Assembly (NCBI GenBank): GCA_964563295.1
Contig: CAZLWX010000028.1
Span: 1 to 37,220 of the forward strand
Origin: Chryseosolibacter sp964563295
GTDB lineage: Bacteria > Bacteroidota > Bacteroidia > Cytophagales > Cyclobacteriaceae
Direction: 5' to 3'
DNA: 37,220 nt
The notes beneath the pieces are model-generated. The model was given only the letters and a program-made list of their open reading frames with translations. It searched no databases and was not told the origin of the DNA. Below, in pieces: positions 6,362 to 15,406 of the stretch (its first letter is position 1; the number at the start of each line of letters is the position of its first letter). The position numbers and the translations under genes are program-made.

Positions 6362-7230
6362 TATCTTCCGAGCTTGATCGCGTAGGCTATGTAAGGAAAG
6401 TATGCATCCAGCGGCGACTTGTGGTCCGTGTAGAATGCGAGATCAAAGGAGCTCATCTTGCCCATGTAACGGACACCTAAGGAAAGGATACCATAAGTCT
6501 GAGATCGTTGAGCCGTGATCAACCAGTTTTCAGTGACAAAAGCGAAATTCTTCGCAAACCTGGCCGTGGCGGAAACCGTGATGAGGGGTGGAACGAATCC
6601 GCCTGCCGCATAGAGGTATGCTGCACCCAGGGAAAAGTGCGTGTTGGAATTGCCCCAGGTGCTGGTTGCCGTGACCAGGCCAAGACCACGAAGGTCTTCG
6701 CCGCTGTAAAATTCTATAAAGTCTTCTGGCAGATAAAAATAACTCAGTCCCGTCGACAGCTTGTGCCGGTCGCGGTTCAGAAATGTATATCGGAAGCTGA
6801 CGTAACCCAATGACATGCCTATAGCCTCAAAGCCCCCGCCGATTGAAAGGTTATCCGCCATGCCATACTGGGCGGAAGCAATAACAAGGTACGTGGAGCT
6901 CAGCATAACCTCGCCCTTTCGCAAGGGTATTGCGGTGGATGAGAACAGATAGCGACTTTGATTCGGAGCTTCAAACCACCTCGTTGTCGACTTGAGGGAG
7001 TCGAGATAACTTATGCTCCGAATGTCACGCACGGCAATCCGTTGAATGCCATAGTCACTCTTGATTGTCACGGAGTCACGGGCAATGCCGAGGATTTTTC
7101 CGTTGATCACTGTATTGTTGACAGTCGTGATTTCGGCAGGTACCGGCCGCGGCTGGGTCTCCTGTGCCATGGCGCACGAGGCGATGCACACAAGCAGGCA
7201 CGCCCTGGCCAACGGAATGATGGTGTTCAT
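6361..7230 (-). CDS. Outer-membrane beta-barrel protein, function unknown
   Basis: A 289-residue product from the ATG at 7228-7230, chosen because MNTIIPLARACLLVCIASCAMAQ is a clean signal peptide; the frame is open for 30 further codons upstream without signal features. After the signal peptide comes a small domain (VINGKILGIARDSVTIKSDYG) of a type that resembles short beta-barrel or Sm-like folds. The rest alternates as amphipathic strands with Gly/Tyr/Ser-rich turns (MLSSTYLVIASAQYGMADNL, SIGGGFEAIGMSLGYVSFRY), ending YIAYAIKLGR. This suggests an outer-membrane barrel. No substrate or partner can be named. Its stop codon overlaps an 8-bp array. Confidence 0.75.
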   Translation of the reverse strand: MNTIIPLARACLLVCIASCAMAQETQPRPVPAEITTVNNTVINGKILGIARDSVTIKSDYGIQRIAVRDIRSISYLDSLKSTTRWFEAPNQSRYLFSSTAIPLRKGEVMLSSTYLVIASAQYGMADNLSIGGGFEAIGMSLGYVSFRYTFLNRDRHKLSTGLSYFYLPEDFIEFYSGEDLRGLGLVTATSTWGNSNTHFSLGAAYLYAAGGFVPPLITVSATARFAKNFAFVTENWLITAQRSQTYGILSLGVRYMGKMSSFDLAFYTDHKSPLDAYFPYIAYAIKLGR

Positions 7231-7442
7231 TAAGCAATGTTGTAGTTCAACCTTACCAACAATTGTACCGATTGAGAGGAAGCTGGCTAAGATATGACTA
7301 TTTAGGGTCAGCCCGGCCATCTTTTATTTGGAAAATGTGGCTGTTTGCATCCGTTATGGATGGAAAAAACCTTACCCTGCGGTGCTTGATTAGGCCTTGA
7401 CCGCAGTTGGAATGCACGCTTTTTATTCAAGAAACTCCGGTT

Positions 7443-7450
7443 TATCTTTG
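7443..7450 (+). promoter_or_regulatory. -7 element of the lpdA promoter
   Basis: TATCTTTG matches TAnnTTTG exactly and ends 28 nt before the lpdA ATG. A TTTT (7421-7424) 18 nt upstream could serve as an imperfect -33 element. The gap 7231-7478 is divergent and must also hold the promoter of the outer-membrane protein, which I cannot place. Confidence 0.5.
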
Positions 7451-7478
7451 GCAGCGAAAATTCTAATCGAATAGTAGT

Positions 7479-8867
7479 ATGGCAAAATATGATCTGATTG
7501 TCATTGGGAGCGGACCTGGTGGCTATGTCGCCGCGATTCGGGCATCACAGTTGGGGATGAAGGTTGCCGTGGTTGAAAAAGCCGAGATCGGAGGGATCTG
7601 TCTTAACTGGGGATGTATCCCGACAAAGGCGCTGCTGAAAAGTGCCAATGTTTTTGAATATATCAATCACGCCAAGGACTACGGAGTAGAAGTGAAAGAC
7701 TTCAAGGCCGACGTCGCTGCAATGGTAAAACGCAGTCGCGATGTGGCTGCAAGCAACAGCAAAGGAGTGCAGTTCCTGTTCAAGAAAAACAAGATCGACC
7801 TGATCGAAGGATTTGGAAAATTGAAAAAAGGCGGCAAGGTTGAAGTCGATAATGCTGGAAAAAAGTCAGAGCACGAATCCAGGCATATCATCCTCGCTAC
7901 CGGCGGAAGGTCACGTGAACTGCCGAACCTCAAGATCGATGGTAAGAAAATTATCGGCTATCGGGAAGCGCTATTATTAGACCGGGCACCAAAGAAATTA
8001 TTGGTTGTCGGGTCTGGAGCCATCGGAGTTGAATTCGCTTATTACTACAACACGGTCGGCAGCGAGGTGACCATCGTCGAATTCCTGCCGCGCATTGTTC
8101 CCGTCGAAGATGAAGAAGTGTCTAAGACGTTGGAGAAAGCCTTTAAGAAATCGGGGATGACTATACACACGAGCTCGGAGGTGACTCAGGTCGATACGAG
8201 CGGGAAGGCCTGCGTCGCGACCGTCAAGACCCCGAACGGCGAGATTAAGGTTGAAGCGGATATCGTGTTGTCGGCTGTGGGAATCAGCGCAAACCTTGAA
8301 GGCATTGGACTCGAGGAAGTCGGCGTAAAAACAGACAAGGGCAAAGTCGTTGTTGATGATTTTTATAAGACTAACGTACCCGGGGTCTATGCTATTGGCG
8401 ATATCGTCAAAGGACAGGCCCTTGCTCACGTGGCCTCCGCGGAGGGAATCATTTGTGTTGAGAAGATAGCGGGTCACAATCCGCTGCCACTTGACTACAA
8501 CAATATTCCGGGATGCACATACTGTTCACCGGAAATTGCATCGGTAGGGTATACGGAAGAGGCGGCCAAAAAAGCTGGTTATGAGATCAAGGTTGGCAAG
8601 TTCCCGTTCAGCGCTTCAGGCAAGGCCAAGGCGGCTGGCGCTACTGAAGGTTTTGTGAAAATGATCTTTGATGCGAAGTACGGCGAATGCCTTGGTGCTC
8701 ATTTTATCGGGGCGAATGTCACCGAAATGATAGCAGAAGTGGTTGCCGCACGCAAGTTGGAGACTACTGGCCATGAGATTATAAAATCGGTGCATCCTCA
8801 CCCGACCATGAGTGAAGCGATCATGGAGGCCAGCGCCGCGGCGTACGGAGAGGTAATTCATCTATAG
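7479..8867 (+). CDS. lpdA: Dihydrolipoyl dehydrogenase (E3)
   Basis: Flavoprotein that reoxidises dihydrolipoamide with NAD+ in the 2-oxoacid dehydrogenase complexes or glycine cleavage. The 462-residue protein has the FAD dinucleotide motif GSGPGG (10-15), the redox-active disulfide CLNWGC (Cys41/Cys46), a second Rossmann motif VVGSGAIGVEFA, the FAD-binding GDIVKGQALAHVA, and the His-Glu pair of the dimer active site HPHPTMSE (His441, Glu446). The length is standard. It is monocistronic, with no lipoyl domain. pdhA lies 26 kb away in the window, so the complex genes are scattered, as is common in this phylum. Confidence 0.96.
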   Translation: MAKYDLIVIGSGPGGYVAAIRASQLGMKVAVVEKAEIGGICLNWGCIPTKALLKSANVFEYINHAKDYGVEVKDFKADVAAMVKRSRDVAASNSKGVQFLFKKNKIDLIEGFGKLKKGGKVEVDNAGKKSEHESRHIILATGGRSRELPNLKIDGKKIIGYREALLLDRAPKKLLVVGSGAIGVEFAYYYNTVGSEVTIVEFLPRIVPVEDEEVSKTLEKAFKKSGMTIHTSSEVTQVDTSGKACVATVKTPNGEIKVEADIVLSAVGISANLEGIGLEEVGVKTDKGKVVVDDFYKTNVPGVYAIGDIVKGQALAHVASAEGIICVEKIAGHNPLPLDYNNIPGCTYCSPEIASVGYTEEAAKKAGYEIKVGKFPFSASGKAKAAGATEGFVKMIFDAKYGECLGAHFIGANVTEMIAEVVAARKLETTGHEIIKSVHPHPTMSEAIMEASAAAYGEVIHL

Positions 8868-8910
8868 GCGCCTGGTTCCAGGAGATCGTTCCAGAAAGTC
8901 ATTTGCCTTT

Positions 8911-8934
8911 CTTAGTGCCTTGGTGCCTTAGTGG
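8911..8934. repeat. Three 8-bp units CTTRGTGS
   Basis: CTTAGTGC, CTTGGTGC and CTTAGTGG in exact tandem, in the gap between the convergent genes lpdA and the DUF2723 gene. Confidence 0.75.
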
Positions 8935-8975
8935 CGTTTTCAGGCATTCCATTCTTGGATCCATTGAATTCATCA

Positions 8976-9003
8976 CGGAACCCGGAACGTGGAACGCGGA
9001 ACT
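8976..9003. repeat. Four 7-bp units YGGAACN
   Basis: CGGAACC, CGGAACG, TGGAACG and CGGAACT in exact tandem. The last unit overlaps the stop codon of the DUF2723 gene (9002-9004). Confidence 0.8.
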
Positions 9004-11980
9004 AAAAATTCGATCGATCCATTGACTTGATCTCGAAAGCTTCGCGGTGTTTGTTGTACATCGCCTCGATTTTCTGAGCTTCGTCGGTTTCGCCGTACTT
9101 GTACAACATGCGCTGAAGTTCGCCAAGCATCAGCATGGGAATCTGAAGATCCCTTCCGAATTCGCGTTTTTCGATATAATAGGCCGCCAACTCGTCGTAG
9201 CGCGTGCTGAGCACCCGGGCGACCTGGATAGCTTTTTCACGCTCTCCAACTTCGAGCAACATCTCGACCATCTGACCATTGGTAAAATCATACGGAACCC
9301 CTTCGTCCGGCATTTTCTCCAAGCTGAATAACAACACTTCCCGTGCCTTTGCTGTATCGCCTTCGGTAAGTAGTGCCTGCGCCACGATATTAAAACTGCT
9401 GCGGTGATTCTGGACAAAGCTCCGGTAGTCCTGCGTGTAATAAATGTCCGGATCATCAAGACCTCGGAACTGGAACTTGGTCATCATGTTTTCGGTAGCG
9501 ACCTGCGTGTTGACAAGATCGATCTGCGAATCGGGGTTTTCGATAGGCAGAATACGGTAGGCATTTCCCTCCTGCACGATGTGCGGCGTAAGATCTACGT
9601 TGAACTGGGCGAGCGATGTATTGTTCACATACAATGGCCGTTCCCAGTTAGCTGTAGCCAAAACATCGAGCAAGGCCAAATCCTTTTTTTCGAGGTGCAT
9701 GACACCACGTCTCAATTGCAGCCTCAAGACGGGAACAATAAGACTGTCGAGATTCTTTGGGACAATACCCATCGAACGAACCTTATCGACATCGACCTGG
9801 AGCTCGATCACCCGGGAAGGAATTCCATTGGCTGATTCGTGATAGCGCAACGCGGGATGGTCCTTTTTAATCAATTCGAGGTATTGTTTCAAGTCCATGC
9901 GCGGGATGCTCTTTCTATCCATGAAAGGCAGGTAGTCATTGAGCCCACCCTGCCGGTAATTGTCAGCAGTCAAGGTGTAGGGGAATGGCTTGGATTCATA
10001 CGTTTGACGCATGGTTTGTTTGATGTACCAGTCGGTGTTGTAATAACTAAGAACGATTACACGCACATCCGTTCGCACACCTTCTACTTCCTGAGAATAC
10101 CACAATGGGAAGGTGTCATTATCGCCACCGGTGAATAGTATTGCATTTGGCGCACACGACTGCAGATAGTTGATGGCCGAGTCGACCGAAAAATAACGCT
10201 TGGACCTGTCGTGGTCATCCCACCCATCCTTGGCCATCAGTATGGGAGCCGACAGGCAAATCGCGGTAGCAATAATGCCGGCAGTCTTCAATTTCTTGGT
10301 GAACTTCACTAGCCATTCGGCTATATATAGGACGGCGAATCCGATCCAAAAGCTGTAGGCGTAATAGGATCCTGTGTAAATATAGTCTCGCTCTCGTGGC
10401 TCTGTCGGCGGAGAGTTGAGGTAGACAACGAGTGCAACGCCCGTGAGGATGAATAGCAGCGCAATCACTACGAAGTTCTTTGTGTCGTTAACGGATTGAT
10501 AAAACATTCCCAGGAGGCCCAGGACAAACGGGATCATGAAGAAGTTGTTTCGACCTTTGTTTGCAGCCAACGAAGCGGGAAGATGTTCGAACCATTGCCT
10601 GGGGCCAAGCCAATCTGCATTCTGCTCATCGCTTTGACGGCCTGCAAAATTGAAAAAGAAGTACCGCACATACATCCAGCTGATCTGGTGAGCAAACAGG
10701 AATCGAATGTTGTCGAAGAAGTTGGGTTGCTCGTTTTCACGCAAGCCAAGAATCTCTCGATAGACGCGCGGATGGTTCTCGGAATTGCTCCAGATACGTG
10801 GCAAGATCGTCTGATCGCCGGGGGCGTAAACGTATGAGAATCGCTGGTCGGCGACTTCATATTTCTCTTTTCCCTTCACGTAAACCTTTTCGCCCTCCTC
10901 CGTGCCAATGGGTCGCGCTGTAAAGTATTGACCGTACCAGAGCGGCCTGCTGCCGTATTGCTCACGTTTCAAATACCTCACAAAGCTCATGATGTCGGAG
11001 GGATCGCTCTGGTTGATAGGCGGGTTGAAGTTCGACCGGATAACGATCATCGCATAAGACGAGTATCCAATCAGTATGAAAGCCGTCGCCACCAGGAATG
11101 TGTTCAGGATTGGCTTTTTTTCGCGCTGCGAGTAGTAGATACCCCACACAAGCGCTGAAATCAAAACCAGGCTGAAGAACACAGCTCCGGAACCGAATGG
11201 CAGTCCCAGGGAGTTGACGAAGAATATCTCAAAGTCTCCAGCCAGCGTCGGCAAGCCAGGAATAATCAGAACATCGATAAAGAAGATAATGAAGAGACTG
11301 ATCAGCATTGCTGCAACAACGCCCCACGGACCGGGCTCCTTATACTTCTTGAAGTAGTAGATCAACGAAAGTGCCGGGATGGTGACCAGGTTCAGCAAGT
11401 GAACACCGATGGACAATCCCATCATATAGAAAATCAGGATAAGCCAGCGGTTAGCCTTGGACTCGTCTTCAATGACTTCCCATTTCAGCATCGCCCAAAC
11501 GACGAAGGCTGTAAAAAATGAAGAGAGTGCGTATACCTCAGCCTCAACGTTGGAAAACCAGGCTGAATCGCAAAATGTGAAGGCAAGCGAACCTACAATC
11601 CCGGCGCCCATAAGGACCCATGTCTGGTCGACGGTGAGACCCCCGAGCTTCGACACCTTCATCAGCTTACGGCCAAACAACGTGATCGACCAGAAAAGAA
11701 AAGCCGATGTGAATCCGCCGGCCAGGATACTGGAAAAGTTTATCCAGTAGGCGACCATGGTCTCGTCTCCAAAAGAAAGGAATGAAAACAACCTGCCAAT
11801 GAGCATGAACAATGGTGCGCCGGGGGGATGGGAGACCTCCAGTTTATATGCTATCGCGATGAATTCGCCGCAGTCCCAGTAGCTGGCGGTCGGCTCCATG
11901 GTCAGCCAGTAGGTGACCAGCGCGACAACGAACACACACCAACCGACAAGGTTGTTGATCTTTTGGAAATTAGGATTCAT
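9002..11980 (-). CDS. DUF2723 (GT117-like) polytopic membrane protein
   Basis: The 992-residue protein has many membrane segments in its first 600 residues, starting at WCVFVVALVTYWLTMEPTAS. That start is typical of DUF2723 proteins, with an early acidic loop SYWDCGEF that resembles GT-C enzymes. The C-terminal third is soluble: LFTGGDNDTFPLWYSQEVEG, then helical repeat-like segments near the end (AREVLLFSLEKMP, EKAIQVARVLSTRYDELA) that look like TPR-type helices. DUF2723 is now classed as GT117; human TMEM260 of this family is a protein O-mannosyltransferase. Protein glycosylation in the cell envelope is therefore a reasonable inference but not shown here. It is transcribed alone, toward lpdA. 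Confidence 0.9.
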   Translation of the reverse strand: MNPNFQKINNLVGWCVFVVALVTYWLTMEPTASYWDCGEFIAIAYKLEVSHPPGAPLFMLIGRLFSFLSFGDETMVAYWINFSSILAGGFTSAFLFWSITLFGRKLMKVSKLGGLTVDQTWVLMGAGIVGSLAFTFCDSAWFSNVEAEVYALSSFFTAFVVWAMLKWEVIEDESKANRWLILIFYMMGLSIGVHLLNLVTIPALSLIYYFKKYKEPGPWGVVAAMLISLFIIFFIDVLIIPGLPTLAGDFEIFFVNSLGLPFGSGAVFFSLVLISALVWGIYYSQREKKPILNTFLVATAFILIGYSSYAMIVIRSNFNPPINQSDPSDIMSFVRYLKREQYGSRPLWYGQYFTARPIGTEEGEKVYVKGKEKYEVADQRFSYVYAPGDQTILPRIWSNSENHPRVYREILGLRENEQPNFFDNIRFLFAHQISWMYVRYFFFNFAGRQSDEQNADWLGPRQWFEHLPASLAANKGRNNFFMIPFVLGLLGMFYQSVNDTKNFVVIALLFILTGVALVVYLNSPPTEPRERDYIYTGSYYAYSFWIGFAVLYIAEWLVKFTKKLKTAGIIATAICLSAPILMAKDGWDDHDRSKRYFSVDSAINYLQSCAPNAILFTGGDNDTFPLWYSQEVEGVRTDVRVIVLSYYNTDWYIKQTMRQTYESKPFPYTLTADNYRQGGLNDYLPFMDRKSIPRMDLKQYLELIKKDHPALRYHESANGIPSRVIELQVDVDKVRSMGIVPKNLDSLIVPVLRLQLRRGVMHLEKKDLALLDVLATANWERPLYVNNTSLAQFNVDLTPHIVQEGNAYRILPIENPDSQIDLVNTQVATENMMTKFQFRGLDDPDIYYTQDYRSFVQNHRSSFNIVAQALLTEGDTAKAREVLLFSLEKMPDEGVPYDFTNGQMVEMLLEVGEREKAIQVARVLSTRYDELAAYYIEKREFGRDLQIPMLMLGELQRMLYKYGETDEAQKIEAMYNKHREAFEIKSMDRSNF

Positions 11981-12083
11981 AACCTCTCAAAACTTAAGGC
12001 GCGAAAATAAGGAATTATGGGCATAGTCCACAGGGCGGCGCACATGACCGGTATTCTCCAGTGCGCCGAGGCAAGGCTGGCCT

Positions 12084-12731
12084 CTACTTATATACGATGA
12101 TGTAAAAGATGAGCCACAAAACGAAGATCAGGATGTAAGAGCAGGCAACGATCAACCACACGATCTTCTTTTCCTTGCGGGCGAAATGATGGATTCCGGC
12201 GACGAGCAGAAACCAATAAACAACTTCGAAAACGTTCAGGGCCCGTAAGGGATAAGCATAGCGCTTGTCAATGGCATCGTAGTTGACAAGTTGAATAATG
12301 GAGAGTGGGTAAAACGACCTGATCTCGTGGTAGCTGGGATCGGTTTCAACAAACATGAACCAGGCGATCTTTAATACTTCAGGTATCAGGAAAATGAACT
12401 CAGCCCCAATCACAACTCCCCAACATTGGGCGTAGGTAACCCGATACCCGTACATGAAACAACCCACCCATATGACGAAGGCGATCACGGTGAACTTCCA
12501 GAGGTAAACAAACGGAATCGACAAATATTTGAGTCCGTTGATAAGCTTCAGGATAGTGCCTTCCGGCCGGTCCTGGAGGAATTCAAAAGCGGCAGTTTCA
12601 TTCTCGATAAACGATATGCGAATGAAGAGAAGAAGGAACGTCGCCAGGCACAGCAGCACAAACAGCAGTCTTTTGTCGGCAGCGAATAATGATTTAGTTT
12701 CGCCCTCGTTCGTAGCAGTAGAATTTACCAC
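12084..12731 (-). CDS. Five-helix membrane protein of unknown function
   Basis: A 215-residue protein with about five hydrophobic segments, starting RLLFVLLCLATFLLLFIRIS and ending IVACSYILIFVLWLIFYIIVYK. The only usable start is GTG at 12729-12731, since a stop lies four codons upstream and no ATG follows early. The block AEFIFLIPEVLKIAWFMF followed by FYPLSIIQLVNYD and YAYPLRALNVFEVVYWFLLV is one I recall from Bacteroidota proteins, often labelled sulfate transporter permease. I see no permease evidence and make no functional claim. Only 25 bp separate it from the divergent TPR gene. Confidence 0.75.
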   Translation of the reverse strand: MVNSTATNEGETKSLFAADKRLLFVLLCLATFLLLFIRISFIENETAAFEFLQDRPEGTILKLINGLKYLSIPFVYLWKFTVIAFVIWVGCFMYGYRVTYAQCWGVVIGAEFIFLIPEVLKIAWFMFVETDPSYHEIRSFYPLSIIQLVNYDAIDKRYAYPLRALNVFEVVYWFLLVAGIHHFARKEKKIVWLIVACSYILIFVLWLIFYIIVYK

Positions 12732-12756
12732 ACGGATTTGTTGTTAGTGGGAATAT

Positions 12757-13998
12757 ATGAGATTTTTGAACGGTATTAAAAGGATAAAAACGATCAAGAC
12801 AGGGCTGCGAACTGGCTTCCTTGCCATGGGTTTTCTATTGGTCGCAGTTTTTTGCGCGGCATCACAGGTTCCCGCAAAAAAAGATTCAGTCATTATCCTC
12901 ATTGCCGACACACAAGTCCAGTTGGAATGCACGCAAGCGCTCAACGACCTCTACAACTTCAAATTTGAGGCGGCCGAAGCGAAGTTTCAAAGCCTTAAGA
13001 AGGATTATGGCTGGCACCCCCTCCCTTACTTCCTGATGGGCCTGATCGAATGGTGGAAGATCATGCCGAACACGAAGAACCTTGAGTATGACGAAAGTTT
13101 CCTGGCCTATATGGACACCACTATCCAGGTGGCCAACCGGCTTTACAAAGAGTTGCCCGCTTACCGGATAGAAGCCTCTTTTTTTCTCGCTGCTGCACAT
13201 GGGTTTAAAGGGCGGCTTTATTCCGACGAAGAACGCCGTAACTGGAGAAAGGCTGCATCGTCGGGAAAAGACGCGCTGGACTACCTCGAACAGAGCAAAG
13301 GAGCCGAGCATCTCAGCCCTGAACTCCTGTTCGGCGACGCGCTCTATAATTATTTTTCAGTTTGGGTACCGGAGAACTACCCGATGTTAAAACCCCTTCT
13401 TTGGTTCTTTCCGAAAGGGGACAAGGCCCTCGGGCTGAAGCAATTGAAGGAAGTGTCCTATAACGCCTTCTACACGCGCACCGAGGCCATGGTTTGGCTC
13501 ATGCGAATATTGAATGGCTACGAAAATGATCGGTTCCAGGCGCTGAACATCAGCAAATACCTTTTTGAAACGTATCCTGACAACCCTTACTTCCATCGCT
13601 ACTACGCCCTCATATTGTATTCGATTGGACGATACGTCGAATGTGAGCCTGTATGTCTGAGTATCCTTCAGCGCATCGACAGTTCACAGACCGGTTATGA
13701 GGCGACGAGCGGACGCTATGCGGCGTTCTTTCTCGGTCAGATCTATGAAGCGAGGAAGAAACTCGATGACTCAAAACATTACTACCAGTTGTGCATCGAT
13801 TTTGCCGAACAGATCGGTGCGATGGAGTCAGGTTACTACCTATATTCACTCATCGCCCTGGGGGAAATAAACGAGCAGCAAGGGAACAAGCGAGAGGCAC
13901 GCCGATATTTTAAAGAGGCTAAGGATAAAGCCGATCGGAAGGATGAGGCGTTTAAAGATGCTAAGAGAAGATTAAAAAGGCTGGAGCGTGGCGATTAG
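12757..13998 (+). CDS. Exported TPR-repeat protein
   Basis: A 413-residue protein with a hydrophobic segment at about residues 22-36 (LAMGFLLVAVFCAASQ), which looks like a signal peptide, especially if the start is the ATG at 12826. The rest is helical, with TPR-like pairs: ALNDLYNFKFEAAEAKFQSL, YYALILYSIGRYVECEPVC, AFFLGQIYEARKKLDDSKHY and LGEINEQQGNKREARRYFKE. It is probably a periplasmic scaffold protein. I know of no specific partner. It is divergent from the membrane protein to its left, and its tail is 76 bp from the polytopic protein that opens the glycan region. Confidence 0.8.
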   Translation: MRFLNGIKRIKTIKTGLRTGFLAMGFLLVAVFCAASQVPAKKDSVIILIADTQVQLECTQALNDLYNFKFEAAEAKFQSLKKDYGWHPLPYFLMGLIEWWKIMPNTKNLEYDESFLAYMDTTIQVANRLYKELPAYRIEASFFLAAAHGFKGRLYSDEERRNWRKAASSGKDALDYLEQSKGAEHLSPELLFGDALYNYFSVWVPENYPMLKPLLWFFPKGDKALGLKQLKEVSYNAFYTRTEAMVWLMRILNGYENDRFQALNISKYLFETYPDNPYFHRYYALILYSIGRYVECEPVCLSILQRIDSSQTGYEATSGRYAAFFLGQIYEARKKLDDSKHYYQLCIDFAEQIGAMESGYYLYSLIALGEINEQQGNKREARRYFKEAKDKADRKDEAFKDAKRRLKRLERGD

Positions 13999-14074
13999 CG
14001 AAAAGGTTGCCCATGCGTATAACTATTCGCTAACTTCAACGCTTGCACTCCCGCTATTGCTCAGCTGATCAAAA

Positions 14075-15406
14075 ATGGAAGCCAGGGATTTCATAGTAAC
14101 CCCGCTGTATCTTATCATCATCTACGTTGGCGCGTATCTTGTCAGGCCGTTCTTCACTGACTCCATTACGCGTCGGTATTTTCTTCCGGCATTGACTGTT
14201 AAGTTGATCGGTGCATTGTGCGTCGGGCTGCTGTATCAGTTTTACTATGGTGGCGGAGATACGTTTATGTATCACTCTAACGGCAGCCGGGTAATTTGGG
14301 AGGCGTTTACAGATTCAGCCACAACTGGCCTGCGGTTATTATTTGCTGGCAACGAAGACCAAACCGGTATTTATGAATATTCATCTCAGATATATTTCTT
14401 CCGGGATCCCCAGTCCTATGCGGTGATCCGGTTGGCCGCCCTGTTTGACCTGCTGACGTTCTCGACATACTCCGCAACGGCGCTCTTATTTGCGGTCCTT
14501 AGTTTTGCTGGCATGTGGATGTTCTTCCTGACGTTTTATGAGCAATTTCCCGATGCTCACAGAGGGTTGGCCCTCGCGGCATTTTTCATTCCCTCTGTTT
14601 TTTTCTGGGGTTCCGGGCTACTGAAAGACACGGTCACACTGGCGTGCCTCGGTGCAGCATCGTATTGCACGTACCGCACCTTTTTGAAAGGAGAGTTCAA
14701 ACTCTCTTTGATCATTATCCTGATTCTTTCGTTGTATGGCATGTACGTGATTAAGATATACATATTACTCACGTTTCTGCCGGCGGCAGTGTTTTGGCTA
14801 TTCCTCTTTCACCTGTACCGAATTCGTTCAATGGCGATGCGGGTAACGATTTTTCCCTTTGTGATTATTCTTGCGGCGACATTGGCATTCTATGCGATGG
14901 TGGAGGCGGGTGAAGACAATCCGAAATACGCGCTGAATATGATATCGAAAACTGCCCAGGTGACGGCTTTCGACATTCGTTATTGGTCTGGCCGGGATGC
15001 GGGGTCTGGCTATGCCCTGGGGCAGCTTGACGGTACCTGGCAAAGTCTGGTCAGGCTTGCGCCTGAAGCAATCGTGGTGTCATTGTTCAGACCCTATCCC
15101 TGGGAAGTGAAGAATCCCCTGATGGCGTTGATGAGCATAGAAAGCCTGCTGTTGGGATGCCTCACCATATATGTATTGTTGTCTGTCGGCTGGCGGCTAT
15201 TTGGGATTCTGATGCGCCCCTCAATTTTCTTTGCCCTATTGTTCAGCCTCGTATTTGCTTTCGCGGTGGGAGTATCAACATTTAATTTTGGAACCCTGTC
15301 GCGTTATAAGATCCCTCTTTTACCCTTCTACCTTGTGGCACTGGTTCTTATCTTGAATCATTCAAAGAGAGAAAGGAAAGTTGTTGAGTTGGAGTTGATA
15401 GAGTAA
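14075..15406 (+). CDS. Polytopic membrane protein, candidate GT-C transferase or glycan polymerase
   Basis: A 443-residue protein with roughly ten membrane helices and few soluble loops. An acidic loop after the second helix reads YYGGGDTFMYHSNG, and a later helix start reads FFIPSVFFWGSGLLKDTV. Such loops are reminiscent of GT-C glycosyltransferases and Wzy-type polymerases, where an external acidic residue is catalytic. Assignment to either is inference, and no named family was recognised with confidence. Its 3' end overlaps the convergent glycosyltransferase gene by 49 bp, and it stands at the edge of a glycan cluster. Confidence 0.8.
   Translation: MEARDFIVTPLYLIIIYVGAYLVRPFFTDSITRRYFLPALTVKLIGALCVGLLYQFYYGGGDTFMYHSNGSRVIWEAFTDSATTGLRLLFAGNEDQTGIYEYSSQIYFFRDPQSYAVIRLAALFDLLTFSTYSATALLFAVLSFAGMWMFFLTFYEQFPDAHRGLALAAFFIPSVFFWGSGLLKDTVTLACLGAASYCTYRTFLKGEFKLSLIIILILSLYGMYVIKIYILLTFLPAAVFWLFLFHLYRIRSMAMRVTIFPFVIILAATLAFYAMVEAGEDNPKYALNMISKTAQVTAFDIRYWSGRDAGSGYALGQLDGTWQSLVRLAPEAIVVSLFRPYPWEVKNPLMALMSIESLLLGCLTIYVLLSVGWRLFGILMRPSIFFALLFSLVFAFAVGVSTFNFGTLSRYKIPLLPFYLVALVLILNHSKRERKVVELELIE

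Noticed and set aside
9404..9835. 143-codon plus-strand open frame inside the DUF2723 gene
   Set aside because: Antisense shadow of a well-supported coding region.
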